A stretch of DNA of 64,000 nt from Phoenix dactylifera (Eukaryota > Streptophyta > Magnoliopsida > Arecales > Arecaceae): assembly GCF_009389715.1 (NCBI RefSeq), contig NC_052396.1, forward strand, positions 13,476,318-13,540,317, in the 5' to 3' direction. Positions 12,092 to 26,000 of the stretch are shown one piece after another; within the stretch, counting starts at the first letter, position 1; every line of letters starts with the position of its first letter. Under the pieces are notes generated by a model that worked only from the letters and a program-made list of their open reading frames with translations, was not told the origin of the DNA and ran no database searches. The translations under genes and the position numbers were made by a program.

Positions 12092-13051
12092 CGTCTTGAA
12101 GAAGAGCTTGTCGTGGGAAGTCCTATCATCCCACACCAACAAGCACACCCGAACCCCCTCCTCCGACTTGTACTTGAGCAGCTCCCCCAATGTGAGCGCC
12201 TCGGCCATGGCCGGGATCCTCAGCGACCGTTCCCTCACCAGCTTCACCTTGTGGTAGATGGACCACCCCGCTATGTAAATCAAATGGTGCGCCTCCAGTA
12301 TCGCTTCGCATATATCCTCCCAGCACTTGTTATGCCGAAACACCGCCCCACCCTCCAATTCGATGTCGTACGGGAGGTCCCCTTGCCGGACATGGGCATC
12401 CTGGTAAAGCGTCAGCATCCCTCCCTTCCTCAAGGGGAAGTACGTGTCCCGGACCCCTCTCTTCTCGGGATCCCCCGGGATGCCGTTCCGGTACGCCGGA
12501 TTCTTCTCCACGGGCGTGAAACTCATCGAGACGCGGAGTGCCGAAGCCGGCCTCGGCGGCCGCCCGGAGGGGGCGATCACCGGGAACCAATCGTCGATCA
12601 GTTGGCCGGAGGCGATGCGGTCGGCGGGGACGGTGGCGGTGCCGATGAGCTGGGCGCCGAAGACGTCGCTGTCCTTGACCTCGAACTCGATGTGGCCGGC
12701 GCGGTGCGCGAGGAATAGCTTGAAGTGCTCGTTCCAGTGGGGTTCCAGGGAGTTGGGGATCACGCGGGTGCGGGCGAGGGTGTCTCTGGCGAGGATGACT
12801 TTGACGTAGGGGTCGCTGGTGATGGCCTTGGGTTTGGGTTGGAGGGGGAAGTGGGGACTCGTCTTCTTGCCCGTCCTGAACTCTTCTTCGCGATCGGTGC
12901 GGCGGCGGGTGGGGAGGGAGAGGCCGCAGGCGCCGAGGCAGCGGCGGATGCGCTCGGTGAACATGTCCATGTTGGGGAGGTCGCGGGCCTCGCGGATGTG
13001 GAGGTCCAGATCGCCGTGGAGGAGGAGGAGCCTCTCCGGGGTGGCATCCAT
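12092..13051 (-). CDS. PLDDELTA: Phospholipase D delta, exon 1 (partial gene)
   Basis: The exon encodes 320 residues of a C2-type plant phospholipase D, which hydrolyses membrane phospholipids to phosphatidic acid. Residues about 8-165 are the Ca2+/lipid-binding C2 domain (LLLHGDLDLHIREARDLPNM, TSDPYVKV, DSDVFGAQLIGTA). After it come conserved pre-catalytic blocks (YFPLRKGGMLTLYQDAH, CWEDICEAILEAHHLIYIAG, LLVWDDRTSHDKLFF). The order and wording fit the delta class best. The start is the only ATG before the C2 domain. The exon ends with a consensus donor (ACG then GTAAGT) in phase 0; the reading frame beyond it is intron. Both catalytic HKD motifs lie downstream of this point in the family, and I found no exon for them in positions 1-12091, where the Copia element and old repeats occupy the space. 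Either intron 1 exceeds 12 kb or the gene is truncated. Confidence 0.88.
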
Positions 13052-14519
13052 TGTATTCCTCGGGGGAGTTGGAAAGGGGTCTCAGGAGCCGCCGCCATGG
13101 GAGGGGGAATGTATGTAGTAGGGAGGGAGGAATGGGAGGAGGTGTAGGAGAGAAGGGAAGGATAGGTTCTTGGTTGATACCAGAGGGTTTGGAATCGCCC
13201 AGGCTAAAGGAGAGGGTTTTGCGAGATGAGATTAGATGGGGGTTTTGGTTCGTTGGAGGAATAAAGAAATGGCTTGGATCGGCTGGGTGATGGAGGCTTC
13301 TTGAATTTTTCTAGAAGAAAAAAATGATGATGGATCGGATGCCTTTGGGGAATAAGTGGAGAAGACCGTTGGAATTTTGAGGGTGAGATTTCTCATTCAT
13401 CGTTATTGCTTTTGGCTGGAATTGTTTCCTTCTCTTGAAGAAGTCATGCATAAATCAGAAAAACTACAAGCAGTTGCCTGATTGCTTCTCTGTTATCTTC
13501 AGGTCCCACCCCCAGTTTAATAAGTTATCTTTATCTTTAATTATGTAAATAAGAACATAGTATATATCCTCTATATAGATCATAGGGTCTTATGTGAATA
13601 GGTAAATTCTCTTTTTTGAGACATTCTTTGCTTCTTGCTGCGAATATGGTCTTCAACCCATTAGGAGCATCCTAATAAATGAATATGGGATAGATATTTA
13701 AATGTTCGCTCGGATTTGTAGGGTATCTGCTAAAGAAACATTATACAATTACACTGCAAGTAATTCGCTTGCTAGGAGGGGAAAAAAAAAGATCACTGGA
13801 ACATGTTCTTTACTTTGTCTGCATAGTTCAATCATGCAATTATCTTACTTTTTCTTCTCCTAGGAGAGGCCACCACCAACTTGTCATTATCATTTCTAAT
13901 CAAATCATCTATTGAGAATATTGCATGTGCATGGCATGATAACTCAAGGGGAAGGAGAATTTATTAAGCGGCTAAGAGTTTTTGGCAGATAATTATGATC
14001 TGCTAACAAACTCTGCTTGTTGGTATTGCTAGTTATTATGATGTTGCCTTTTGCGAGGTCAATAGAAAGGAAACTTCGCTGAAGACAAACTAAATTTTTT
14101 GATGATTAGCATTTGGTTTATAATCTATACAGAATACAAAGAGAATGTTGTTCATACCTATTGAATCTTGGTAAGGAAACCGATATGCCATGGAAGCAGC
14201 AGCAGTCAGATACAAGGAACAGACTAAAAACCTAGAGAGAGAGAGGGGGGGAGGGCAAATTCATCTAGATGAACATAATTACAAGAAATGATTGTGCATC
14301 TTGCCTTCCCTCTCTGGACCACCAACCAAGGAGAGGCTGCCTTCTAAGTTGTCAGAGTACTCCATATTCCTCAATAGCACCACAGAAATCCATACAGATG
14401 GAATGATACTGCGATCCAAGATAAGCAGTTTGCAAAACTCTTCAGATGTGATTTTCTTACATGCAAGCGATCGCAGATATAGAGGAGGTCATGCTGGGCT
14501 GAATTCACATTCTTGAGAA
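13052..14519. other. Intergenic: PLD upstream region and transporter 3' flank
   Basis: Both neighbours are on the minus strand, so this 1.47 kb holds the PLD promoter and 5' leader plus the 3' untranslated part of the transporter gene. A GA run lies at about 14233-14254. No third gene is seen. Confidence 0.5.
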
Positions 14520-16724
14520 TCAGGCCAGCACATGTATGGCATTCACAAGTTTCTGGCTCGTACTTGGAGGAGCAGCCCTCATCATAATACTAAGCATGAA
14601 GGCTATCAACTGGATAAAAAATTGATTAATGATACCAAAAGGTCTACAAGATTTAGTGGAAAAGTGATTGTTCTTGAATACTTACTGATGCAAATCCAAC
14701 ACACATGATACTGAAGCCTTTGAATTTAAATGGTGCATCCTCTGACAGGAACCAAGCTAAAGGGAAAAAAAGGCTGTCCTTCAGCTTATGACCTTTTCAT
14801 TTAACCACAGTGTTTTCTGGAATAACCAATTAAATACCTGTTAGAGGAGTGAAGACTAATGGAGATACAATTGTAGCAAATGAACTAACGCCGGTTATAC
14901 ATCCTTGGGCCATTCCCTGAAACAAGCATCATTTATTAGACAACCAAGAAAACATTGAGACACAGCAAAGATCTCTTGGACTTATAATAGCAGTTCTAGC
15001 ATTAACAAACTAGTATCTCGGGAAAATTGGATACCCGGTTAATATTTAATCATAATGAAGATCTAGCTTGGACGCCAAAAGGCAGAATGCTGATAATGTT
15101 AACACATGTAAGATTTTTTTTTAAAAAAAAAAGGTGCTAAAATTAAATCAGTCTTCTGGGATAGATCATAGATGCCAATTTAAAGTAGCCACTGCCTGAT
15201 TATAACAGTTTATCAGGTATTATGTGAGGCTGTTTATCTTAAGTTAGATTTAGAACTAAATAATGCAAAAGTCCATCATTATCAAATCTGCAAATGTGTA
15301 ACTTGTGAATATGCGTGGGGTAAGCAGTGAGGTCAGGTGCATGACAAACGAGGAAAAATAAAAGTTGCAGACAAAGCCATTTAGTGTCATGTGTATAGTA
15401 GGATTCCCAAGAATCCTTCTTCGTAGTGAAATCTAGGTTGATCAAGAGGCTAACTTTTAGCTTAAACAGAATTTCAGAAGTTATCAGCTCATGCTAATTT
15501 GAGCTGAACTCCTTGAGGAATAGGGAAATGTGCCTTTACCGTGCTATGCTTATTTTAGATAACAACTTCACATTTGAGTCATGAACATAATTTGTCAAAA
15601 TTTTGAATACCGGTACCAAATCCCATATCATTTTTATTACGATACTAGTAGGGTATCGATACTGATGGTACGTAATGAAACTGATAGATTCAAAAAAAAT
15701 GAAACTTCATTAGAACTAACTAGTACGGAGAATATAGTTTTGCTAGTATACATTGGTACAAATCAGTACAAACTAGTAGGTCTAGTATGTACTGGTATAG
15801 TTACTTCGGCATCTTGACACTTGTACCAATGTTAGTTTTGTCCTAAAAAGTGTAAGGTACCTGTCGTACTATCCCATTCTGGCCTTTTCTAAAACCATGA
15901 TTTCAATAGTTCCTTCCGCTTTTCTTGTTGCGTTTACTTTTGTTTTCTTCTCTCCTCTCTAACAACTAAATCTTTTCTTCATAAATAACAAGGTGCAAGA
16001 CTCAATAGTCCACACTTTATGTCAACTCCTTGAAAAAAAAACATTGATTTTAAAATCAATGATAGGCCATCCAAATTCAAGGTCCAAAGCATTGAACATG
16101 ATCTACACTACAAAAAATACATAGAAATCAAAATTCATGTATTTTGGTGATCTCCAACATATGCATCAGGTTGTTGCAAAAATAAATGGTACCAATTGCA
16201 CTAGTGCGGTAAAATATATGATAAAGCACATAAATTGAAATTTTATTTTATTGATCATAATCTACATATTTTAAAATATGGATAGATTAAAATTGGCTAG
16301 TTTTGATCATCAGATCACAATAAAAAATGGTATCATGCTATTAAAACCATCCATCTTGACACTCTCTTGATGATTACATTAAAGAGCACCAAATTACATG
16401 AATTTTGTTTTTCAGCATTTTTGGTCGAGTATATCATGTTCAATGGTTTGGATCTTGAATTTGGATGGTAAGTATGTATGTATACATGTCACACTTAGGA
16501 CATTTAGGACACTTAGTGATACTTCTTGACACTTCGTACCATCCAATTATGATATTATCTTGTTATATTTCTACATTTGGCAATTCTTTGTTAAAGTTTT
16601 TGATTCTAACATAACTAGCAGCAACCATTTTAGCAAATTTTATGAACTTAAGGAGAATAGATCTAGATTAGTATTTACTATATGCATATATTGAGATATA
16701 TATATATATGTATGTATGTATATG

Positions 16725-16756
<32 letters not shown>

Positions 16757-19700
16757 TATGTATATGTATGTATGTATGTATGTATATGATAAAAATGTGT
16801 CCTCATGACTAATTTTTAGAAGATTCCCGCATCGGATTCTTTTGGACACTTGACACCCGTGTCACATGTCCAAGTAATTTTGCCTTCCACAGCCCGGTTA
16901 GCCTCTTTTTGCATTTTTCTTATCAATCATTATCTTAATGCTATATTTTCACAATTGATAAGAGTATTGATTTAAGTGCCCAAATCATGCCTTTTGGCAT
17001 ATGCTGAAAATTTTGTATTGCTAATTTATTGCACAATAAGGTAAAAGGTTTGAATAAATACCATTTGCTCAGATTATTTTCAAATTTACATGAATGCACT
17101 TGCCGAAAACCACTAAGTCCGCACTAACGTCCCTCCAATATTTTTTTTCAGTTTAAGCACTAATATATTCTCAAATTTTTCAAGAAAATAAGGAAGGGAA
17201 ACAGATGATTTACAGTACAATGTTGATCTAGTCCAAAAAATTGGATGACCATCCCCAGAAAATGGGCTTCAGCGGGTCCTGGCTTCTCGGTCAACTCATT
17301 CCCACCTGAGATGGTGGAGAATGAGCTGAAAGGCCTTGAAACACACATACCAAGTGGAACCATGCAGTAGTTTAGTTCATTCCCATGCAGATCTAGTTCA
17401 GGCCAGCTTTGACTAAATCCAAGGCATAATGGCCCCTCCCATACTGGCTCCTAGCTAATGCAATATGTGCAGACTAGCATGGGGCTGATGCAGGCAGTTT
17501 TTGAAATCATGGTAGAAACTAAGAAAGCCTTATTTTAGCAAGGATAAGCATTTGATGCAGAAAAAAAATCTAGTCGAATATTGGTATGAGTGTGATTGAA
17601 ACAATAATTAGTAGTCCGGCCGATAACCAGTAAATTCACCTAGAATTAATTGTACCCTAACAAATGCAACTAATGGAAACTATTCATATATATACTTTAT
17701 AAAAGTTATAAACCTATCTTGTCTAGAATACTCTAATGATAAGATATATAAATCTAAGATGATAAATATTCAAAATTTGCCATGATAATCATCAAAATCT
17801 TTTTGTCCATCAAAATGGTTTCGACTATAAAGCACAATCTAAGTCAAGGTGGCTATAGAATTGTGCAAAGTTTTTTGATTTGTCAAATTATTGGCAAAGA
17901 ATTTTAGGCTTGAAAGGGGCTTGCCATGAGATCTAGAAACATAGCTGGTATAGGGAGATCACCTTGTGGGCTACAATTTAAGCACATATACCAAGGAACA
18001 GACACCTAAGTTCTCCTTAACTTGGACATTGCATAGACAAAAAGAGGGAAGATGACAGGATAACTATATTAATTGCTAAAAGGCTAAAAATGTAAATAGA
18101 GAACAGGGAATATGTAAAAAAGACTAATAACTAGAACACTGAAATGTCTCAAACAGATATTCCAGTGATCAGAATGTGGCTTTCTTAAGCTTACGAGAAT
18201 AGAAGTCATTGGTGTCTAAACCTGAAAAACCTTGCAACATTATGAATTAGTACCTGCTCACTTGGTCCAACCTTTTTGGAAACAATGCTCCTTATCTGCT
18301 CAAACAGTGGAAGTAAGAATTTATGCTCAACAAGAGAAAAGGAGAGCAAAGAAAGAAAGAAAGAAGGAAAGAAATCTAGAGCAATCAATAAAAAAGCACT
18401 CACACATGGTTGCATGAAAACAGTCAAAACTACAAATACTGCAGCTAAATAAGGAACCTGCAAATAAATGCAATATAATTGTGAAATATAAATTTTGAAG
18501 AAAAGGCAACTATTGTCTTTAAAAGAACACATAATTAGTAGATTATATAGAAAAGAAGAGCAATGCTCAAATGGCAAACCAGACTGAAAAACATGTCTAA
18601 CCAATAAAGGGCTGCAACCCAGGCACATGGCTTCCAACCCTAACAGCAATTATGTAGATGCTAACCTGTTAATTCAGTGTTGCCTGTAATGGTTCCTTTT
18701 TTAGCATTTTTTTTGAGTAATGAATAATTGGCATTGGTGCTTGACAAGAAGAATTGCAGAAGCATACTGTGACAGCTCAATATAAGACTCCATGCCAACT
18801 AGCATCCAGTTCATTATTGTTGAACATCATCTTTGTATTAATCTAAACAACCAATAATGCCACATAAGATGAAGGATTCAAAAACTGCCTGTTGGCCTCT
18901 TACTAGCTGCTATGTACTATACCTGCCAAGGACTGGCACAGGGGACCATGATTCAAACTAATTTTAGTGAACCAGGCTCAAATCATCCATGTCGCACAGT
19001 GTCAACATGAACCATCCAATGCCACATTATATCAATGCATATTAACACATAATGCTTGGCATGCCTCTCTTTCCTTTAGCTTAAAATAAAATAATAGCAA
19101 AATTAGGTCAAAGTTCTTGCTGATTTTCTAACAGAATATCAGAATATTAAGTTCATTATTGGTTGATAAATGAAACAAAAACCATAGTACAAATTATCAG
19201 TAAAATAAATTAAAATGGGGAAGAGTCAAAACTGATATTTAGTTTTATCCTTAAAGCCTTCATATTGCAAAATACTTGTTCTATTAAACTTTCAGATGAG
19301 TAGTGTCCGTAGCGAGAAATAAGGTTGCAACCCAGTTCCCCACCCCCACCCCTCCCAACTCCTCTTTTTCCGGACAACCCCTTCTAAAATTCTGCTGCTA
19401 TTGGCTCTTGCACACAGTATATGCTTGTCAGCACAAAATCCAAGCTCTTCTTTTTATTGCTAGGATCCTGCTTTTCCCTTTTACCAGCAGGTTAAACCCT
19501 CCTGTTAACAAATCCATCAGTATGTTTCCATGTCTAATTGTCAAGGCCTGATAGACATTGTTGACCCCTTCCCTATTAGCACAAGCTTGTAGGATCTAGA
19601 AGTTAGTTAACATGGCGAGCAGATCTAAAGAAAACGTGTTCAAATCTTACTTAGACCAATTTTAGTTTAAATCACTTATTTGTCATCTTGATCTCTTCTT

Positions 19701-20058
19701 GACTCATTACCAGTTGTTATCTTGAGTTGTTCTCAACTTTTTATGCCTACACGTGCATAGTCCAGGCTTGCGCAGGGGCGTTGTTAAGGCCTGATATGCA
19801 CTATTTACCCATTCCCTAACAGCTTGAGTTTTTGGAGTCTAGCAGTTAGTTAACACTAGCGATGAAACATCACAACAATATGATTCGCTGACCATTGTAA
19901 GCATGTTCCAGAATATATGGAACATAACATGATGTATGTATGCAAAACTGTGGGTTAAAGATAACCTATGAAAATAAGCCACTTCATACTCATAACAGGA
20001 TATATTAAGCAGTTTCACTAGGAAGATCTGGGGGAGGGAGGCATGCACACATGCATAC

Positions 20059-20089
<31 letters not shown>

Positions 20090-23000
20090 TGAGGAGGAAA
20101 GAGGGGGGATAGAGAGAATCTATGCATCTATTTCTAGAATTTAATTATTAAGTTATTTTAAAAACTTCCAGAAACCTTTAGATTCCTTGGATGAAAAGAT
20201 GACAGTACCAGACAAGTAATGAATCTTAAGACAAGACAATAATGCATAGCATTACAACATCTATAGTCGACTTCCAAGCACCAATCTCAGTGTGTGTTTA
20301 TCTAATTCACGAGAATTCATCTAGTGTGTGCACTGGAAGTTGAATAACTTTGGATAAAAATAACCCTAGCCAGTCAAGGCCCGGTCTTAAAAATACTAGG
20401 TTGAAACTTGAGTTCTGAATGGTGGAAAAGTTCATATATCGATATTAATCTCTGTCAGTTTACTGGAGGTAGATTCGACTCATATTATACTACAAAAAAA
20501 ACAGTATTATGTTAAATAATCTGTTATGTAAATGAAGCTGTTTCAAAGTCATTTCTGCTGAAGCAGGGTAAAGATGAGATGAATTATCTCTATGCACAAT
20601 TTGTTATTGTTTGACTTTCTTGTGTGGGTTTATCATGCAAAAAAAGACATGATAGAAACATATATTAGTTACAACAAATATATTGACAGATGGACATCCA
20701 GAATTAGAAGAAAAAGCCACAAGTTGGGAGCATCTATGACCATGTTTTTGTATTTATCCATTTTTGTAGATGAACAGATGCGTAAATTGTTTCTGACATA
20801 CATTAATAGATTTTAGAAGAAACTGACAGTGAATATAAATAACAATCATGATTAGACAAACAGTTTAAGAGCAGGATGACTATGCAAATTAACGGGCTTA
20901 GAGGAGAAATTACCCAATATGACCATGCAATGCTGTAAAGAAAAATCTGCAGAATTTTGAGAAAATTTCAGCAAGTCAAAATTCGGTAATAAGAGGCTAA
21001 TAATTAAAAAAAAATCAAATAGGAAAGAGGATGATCAAAAATGAAAGGAAATTACATGTGCACAACTTGCCAAGAGACCTATGTTAAGGAGTTTCTCCTC
21101 ACCCAACGTGGGAATTAATAAGTGCATCAGGAATAGCTGCAAAACCAACCGTTCTTAGATGAAAACTATTTCTAGTTAGCTTCTTGTCAATGCATGTAAC
21201 CATGCATGCACATGAGTAAATATGAAATCTTTACAGAAATTATACAAGCAAACAGTGTCAAACACCATCAAGAAAAATCATACCTGTGAGAAGGCTCCTG
21301 CAATCCCAAGGATCAGCAGCAGATCAGCAAATTGATCTTTGCTGAACTGAAACTGTGCTTTCAGGTAGTACTGTGTTGATATCAAACAAAAATTGGTAAG
21401 TAATCAGAACCTTAAAGACAGGCATGTAGAAATTAAACTTATACATGAAGGAATCTGCAGATCATAACTCCTGATTTATAAAAATATTCTCAAATTGAAG
21501 GTTGAAAAACATATGGAAAAAGAAAAACCTGCAGATGCAATGTACGTTGACTTCAATTTTTAGAAAGTTGAGTTGTTTCTCATTGAAAAACAAACTGAGA
21601 TTACCAAGGTATCTATTCATTCATAAATCAGTTACACAAACAAGGTTTCAATTATAGTTCAATATTTTTCTTAGAGTATCAGAAGTTGGCCTTTCATCCT
21701 TAACATCTACAGCTCATAAGATTAATTAGGACAAAGCCCACAAGCATGTGCATTAGGCTTTCACTTCAGTTGCTCAAATTGATGAGTTGGTATTCAGTTG
21801 AAACAGTAAATAGGGAAATGCAGATGAAAAGCTTGGCTTTGCACCCACCAATATACATAAAAGTCAAAGAGCCAAAAGAAGAGCAAAGCTCGGTCTATTC
21901 ATGCAATTATATCATTGGGGAAAAAATGGCATTCATGGATGGTAAACCTACTTATGATAAATTGCCCATGCTTACCAAGAATAGGGTATGTATTCTTGCA
22001 ATTATATCATAGGAAAAAAAAAATGACATTCAAGGATGGTAAACCTACTTACAATAAATTGCCCATAAATACAATTTGGCTATCTTGAGGTGCATTTTTG
22101 GATTAACTCCTGAAGTTGCTGTCCTAAACTAAAGGTGGGCAACGGGCCGTGCCGGGCCGGCCCGGCCCAGGCCCCCCGGGCCCAAAGACTAAACGGGCCG
22201 TGCCTGGCACGGCCCGTCCAGCACGGAAGGCCAGCCCGGCCCGGCCCCAGGCCCCTCTATTGGTGGGCTGGGCCGGGCACGGCACGCCACGGGCCGTGCC
22301 GGGCACGGCCCGTAACGGGCGCAAACGGGCCGTGCCAGGCACGGCCCGCAACGTCTCCAAACGGGCCGTGCCTGGCACGGCCCGTAACGGCTCCAGACGG
22401 GCCGTGCCAGGCACGGCCCGTCTGGAGAGGGGGGAGGAAAATAGCCGTTTCCAACGGCTATTTTCGTGAAAATGACCCTTTTACCCCTCCCAACAGTCCA
22501 ATAACGGCTGAATTGAGGGGTATTTTGGGAAAAAAAATTTTTGGGCTTCTATAAATAGCCCATTCCTCCCTCATTCTCACCATACCAAACCTCTCATTCT
22601 CTCCTTCTCTACTGCTATTATTTCTCTCTTCTAAAGTGCTCTTCTAGCAATTTAATTTTTAGTTCGTTCAAGTGCTACACAAGAGGAGGTTCCTGTTGAG
22701 AAGAGAAGGTCGCTTCTGTTGAGAGCACAAGAGGAAGCTCGGAATCTCGGCTCTGCCTCTGCCCTCCGACCCTCTACTCAATTCCTCCTTGCGGTTAGTT
22801 TTTATTTTTTGAATTAATCATAGATATGTCATCTTTTGAGGAAAGTCAGTTTGGCATTCCTGTTTCTGAGAGAGAAGAAACTAATCCCCAACCCCCTGTT
22901 CCTAGTTCCTCTAGAACTGGTGAACCGAGTGAAGGTCAAACCTCTTCTCGTAAGAGGACTAGTACTGTATGGAATGAATTTGATAGAGTTATGGTTGAGG

Positions 23001-26000
23001 GAGTCTGGAAAGCTAAATGTAAAAAATGTGCCAAACTTTATAGTTGTAGTAGTAGTGGGAGAACAGGGCATTTAAAAAGACATCAAGAGAGTCATAGGAT
23101 GCATGATTCTCATGCTCAAACTCAAAGTACCCTTAATATACAAGGAGAATTACTTGTAGGTAATTTTGCATATAATCATGAAAATCAAAGAAAAGCACTT
23201 GTAAAATGGATAGTTAAGGATGAATTACCTTTTAGTTTATGTGAATCTTTTAATTTTGAAGAATATGTTCAATTAAACCTACAACCTGCTTACAAAAGAA
23301 CTAGTAGGCGTACATTTAGAAGAGTAGCTATGACCAATTTTTTAGCAATGAAACAAAATTTAATTGAAACACTTTCTACTTTAAATGTAAAAATTTCATT
23401 AACTTCTGATATTTGGTCAGCATCTGTAGGTAGTAATTGTTTTATTGCCATTACTGCTCATTATATTGATAATGATTGGCAATTAAATAAACGTATTCTT
23501 GCTTTTCGTGCTTTTGATTTTCCACATTCTGGGCAACAAATTTCAAATATAATTTATCAAACTGCATGTTCATATAATATTAATGATAAAATTATGTCTA
23601 TTACTTTTGATAATGCATCTAATAATAATTCTGCTGTTGTATTATTAAAAGACTCATTGCATCCCATATTAGATGGAAATTTACTGCATATTAGATGTGC
23701 ATGTCATATCTTAAATCTTTCTGTTCAAGCTGGCATGGGCATGATTCAAGATGTGATTTCAAAAATTAGAAATGCAGTTTCTTTTATTCATGCTTCTAGA
23801 TCAAGACTTCAAGAATTTAAGGAATTATGCATAAATCATGGTAAACGTTTTAAAAAATTTAAACTTGATGTAATTACTCGTTGGAACTCCACATATAGCA
23901 TGATACATGATGCATACCCATATAAAAATTTATTAAGTGCATATATTAATGATCGTGGATTAGGATTTACATTGACTGAAACTGATTGAAATAAAGAAAA
24001 AATTTTGGAAGATTTTTTGCTTAGTTTTTATAATGCTACCAATGTTCTTTCTGGTATTTATTACCCTACTTCATGTTCATTTTTACAACAAGCATATATA
24101 ATTAGTCAAAAATTTGCAGAACATAGATATGATGATGTTTTAATGCCTATTATTGACCTAATGGAATCTAAATGGAATGAGTATTGGGACAGGATATGTC
24201 CTATGCATAACTTAGCTGCTGTATTTGATCCTAGAGTTAAATTAAATGGCGTGCTAATTTTACTTGATGCATACTCTGAAAATATGAATCAAGATGCTGA
24301 ATCTGCTAAAGATGAGGTAAAAAAACTTCTTTATGATATTTATGCTATATATGATGAAAAAATTCGTGGATCTAGAACACAAATACAAACCTCTATTTCT
24401 CCTTCTAGTAGTTCTCGTTCGTCATCTATTTTTTCATTCATTGCACAGAGAAGACACACACATACTTCAAGTTCCTCTTCATCTTCTTCATCTTTAAGTA
24501 GTGAACTAGAATTTTATTTACGAAATGATCTTCATTCTGCATATGATGAAAATCAAATAGAGAATCTAGATGTATTATCTTGGTGGAAGAGTGTTAGAAA
24601 TCAATATCCTGTTATGTCTGCAATTGCACGCGATATTTTAGCTGTGCCGATGTCCACGGTAGCATCGGAATCCGCTTTTAGTGCCGGTCGGCGTGTTCTT
24701 GACGAAAAGAGAAGTAGGATGACGGGCGAAACGGTGGAGATGCTTCTCTGCTTCAAGGATTGGCTGGATGCTGAGGCAAGACTTCAAGATAAAGGTGGAC
24801 ATAATACAACATCCTCTGATGATGATGATACAAACACTACTGAAGACTGAAGACTGAAGAGTGAAGAGTGAATATTGATTCACTGAATCACTGATGATTA
24901 GTAAGATTTCTTAATTTTTTATAATTGTACATTTTTATTGTATTCTGGAGGTCAGACCAAGGTCCAAACCTCGGCCCTTTCTTAGTTTCTTATTGTATTC
25001 TAGAGGTCAGACCAAGGTCCAAACCTCCCTTCATGTACCATTTTGATTTAAATTAATAAACTGGTAGGGGTCTATGCCAAACCCCCCACCATTAAGGTGG
25101 CTTTATATTCATAAATCATAAATTCTTAGTGTTCAATATTTATTAATTTATTAAAAAAATTTATGAAGCATTAATTTTTATCGGGCCGAGCCGGGCCCAG
25201 GCCCGGACCGTGCCAGGCCCACGTGCCAGCCCGGCCCAGGCCCTTATGGGCCGTGCCGTGCTGGCCCGCGGGCCGTGCCGTGCTTGGCCCGCGGGCCTAG
25301 ACCGGGCCGTGCCGGCCCAGGCCCGAAGCGGGCCGTGCCAGGCACGGCCCGCTGGCCAGGACCCTCTAGCCCAGCACGGCCCTCTCAAAGGGGCCGTGCC
25401 AGGCACGGCCCGGCACTGTAGCTGGCGGGCCGTGCCAGGCACGGCCCGCTTCGTGCCGTGCCGTGCCGGGCCGTGGGCGGCCCGGCCCAGTGCCCATCTC
25501 TATCCTAAACTCTTATCAGAGCTTAATTTATGCTTATCAACAGCTACCTTGCCAAATTAATGGTAATAAGGAGGTAAGTTGGGACTTGGGACCTTTAATT
25601 TATCATAAATTTACAAGTTCTAATATGTACATTTTCTTAGCCAGCTCTTGTTAACCACCAGAATCTTAGAAAATAGATGTTGTCTATTTGGAAGAGAGGA
25701 GAGGGTGTTGATGAAGACATTTTTTGTGAGAGAGAGAAGAGGGATGGAAAGAGAGGGGAACATAGAGGGAAAGATAGAAGGTAAGAGAGAAATTATCATA
25801 AAATTGTTGGAAACTGTAAAATGATACACATGTTCGAAGATCATCGTTTAGCCTTAAAATGACCCATCACAAAAATGTCTTTTTTGGAAATTGTGGAATG
25901 TAGTTGCATCATCTAATTTAAAGCTTCAAATCATGAATATCTCATTATCAGTCATTCAAAGTCAGAGGAACTTCCATTGCTTCAATGAACTGAGGTCCTG

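Larger units (their letters stand above)
22130..25502 (+). mobile_element. hAT DNA transposon, copy 1, transposase disrupted
   Basis: A 3373-bp element bounded by exact 8-bp duplications. The terminal inverted repeats are TAAAGGTGGGCAACGGGCCG (left) and the complement of TAGAGATGGGCACTGGGCCG (right). Both ends carry GC-rich subterminal arrays of a palindrome built from ACGGGCCGTGCC and its complement around one base: left copies start at 22193, 22289, 22325, 22361 and 22397, with three more near the right end. It sits in intron 6 of the transporter gene, antisense to it. It is nearly identical to the copy at 43258-46571. Confidence 0.93.

Noticed and set aside
12113-12718. Plus-strand frame opposite PLD exon 1
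   Set aside because: Antisense shadow of the C2-domain exon; the translation has no recognisable domain.
22193-22421. Regular palindromes resembling a CRISPR array
   Set aside because: The host is a plant, the units lie at hAT ends and the 11-base gaps are too short for spacers.
22124-22554. Frames of repeating MPGTAR/GPCQARP peptides in hAT ends
   Set aside because: They translate the 36-bp palindrome array and are not genes.
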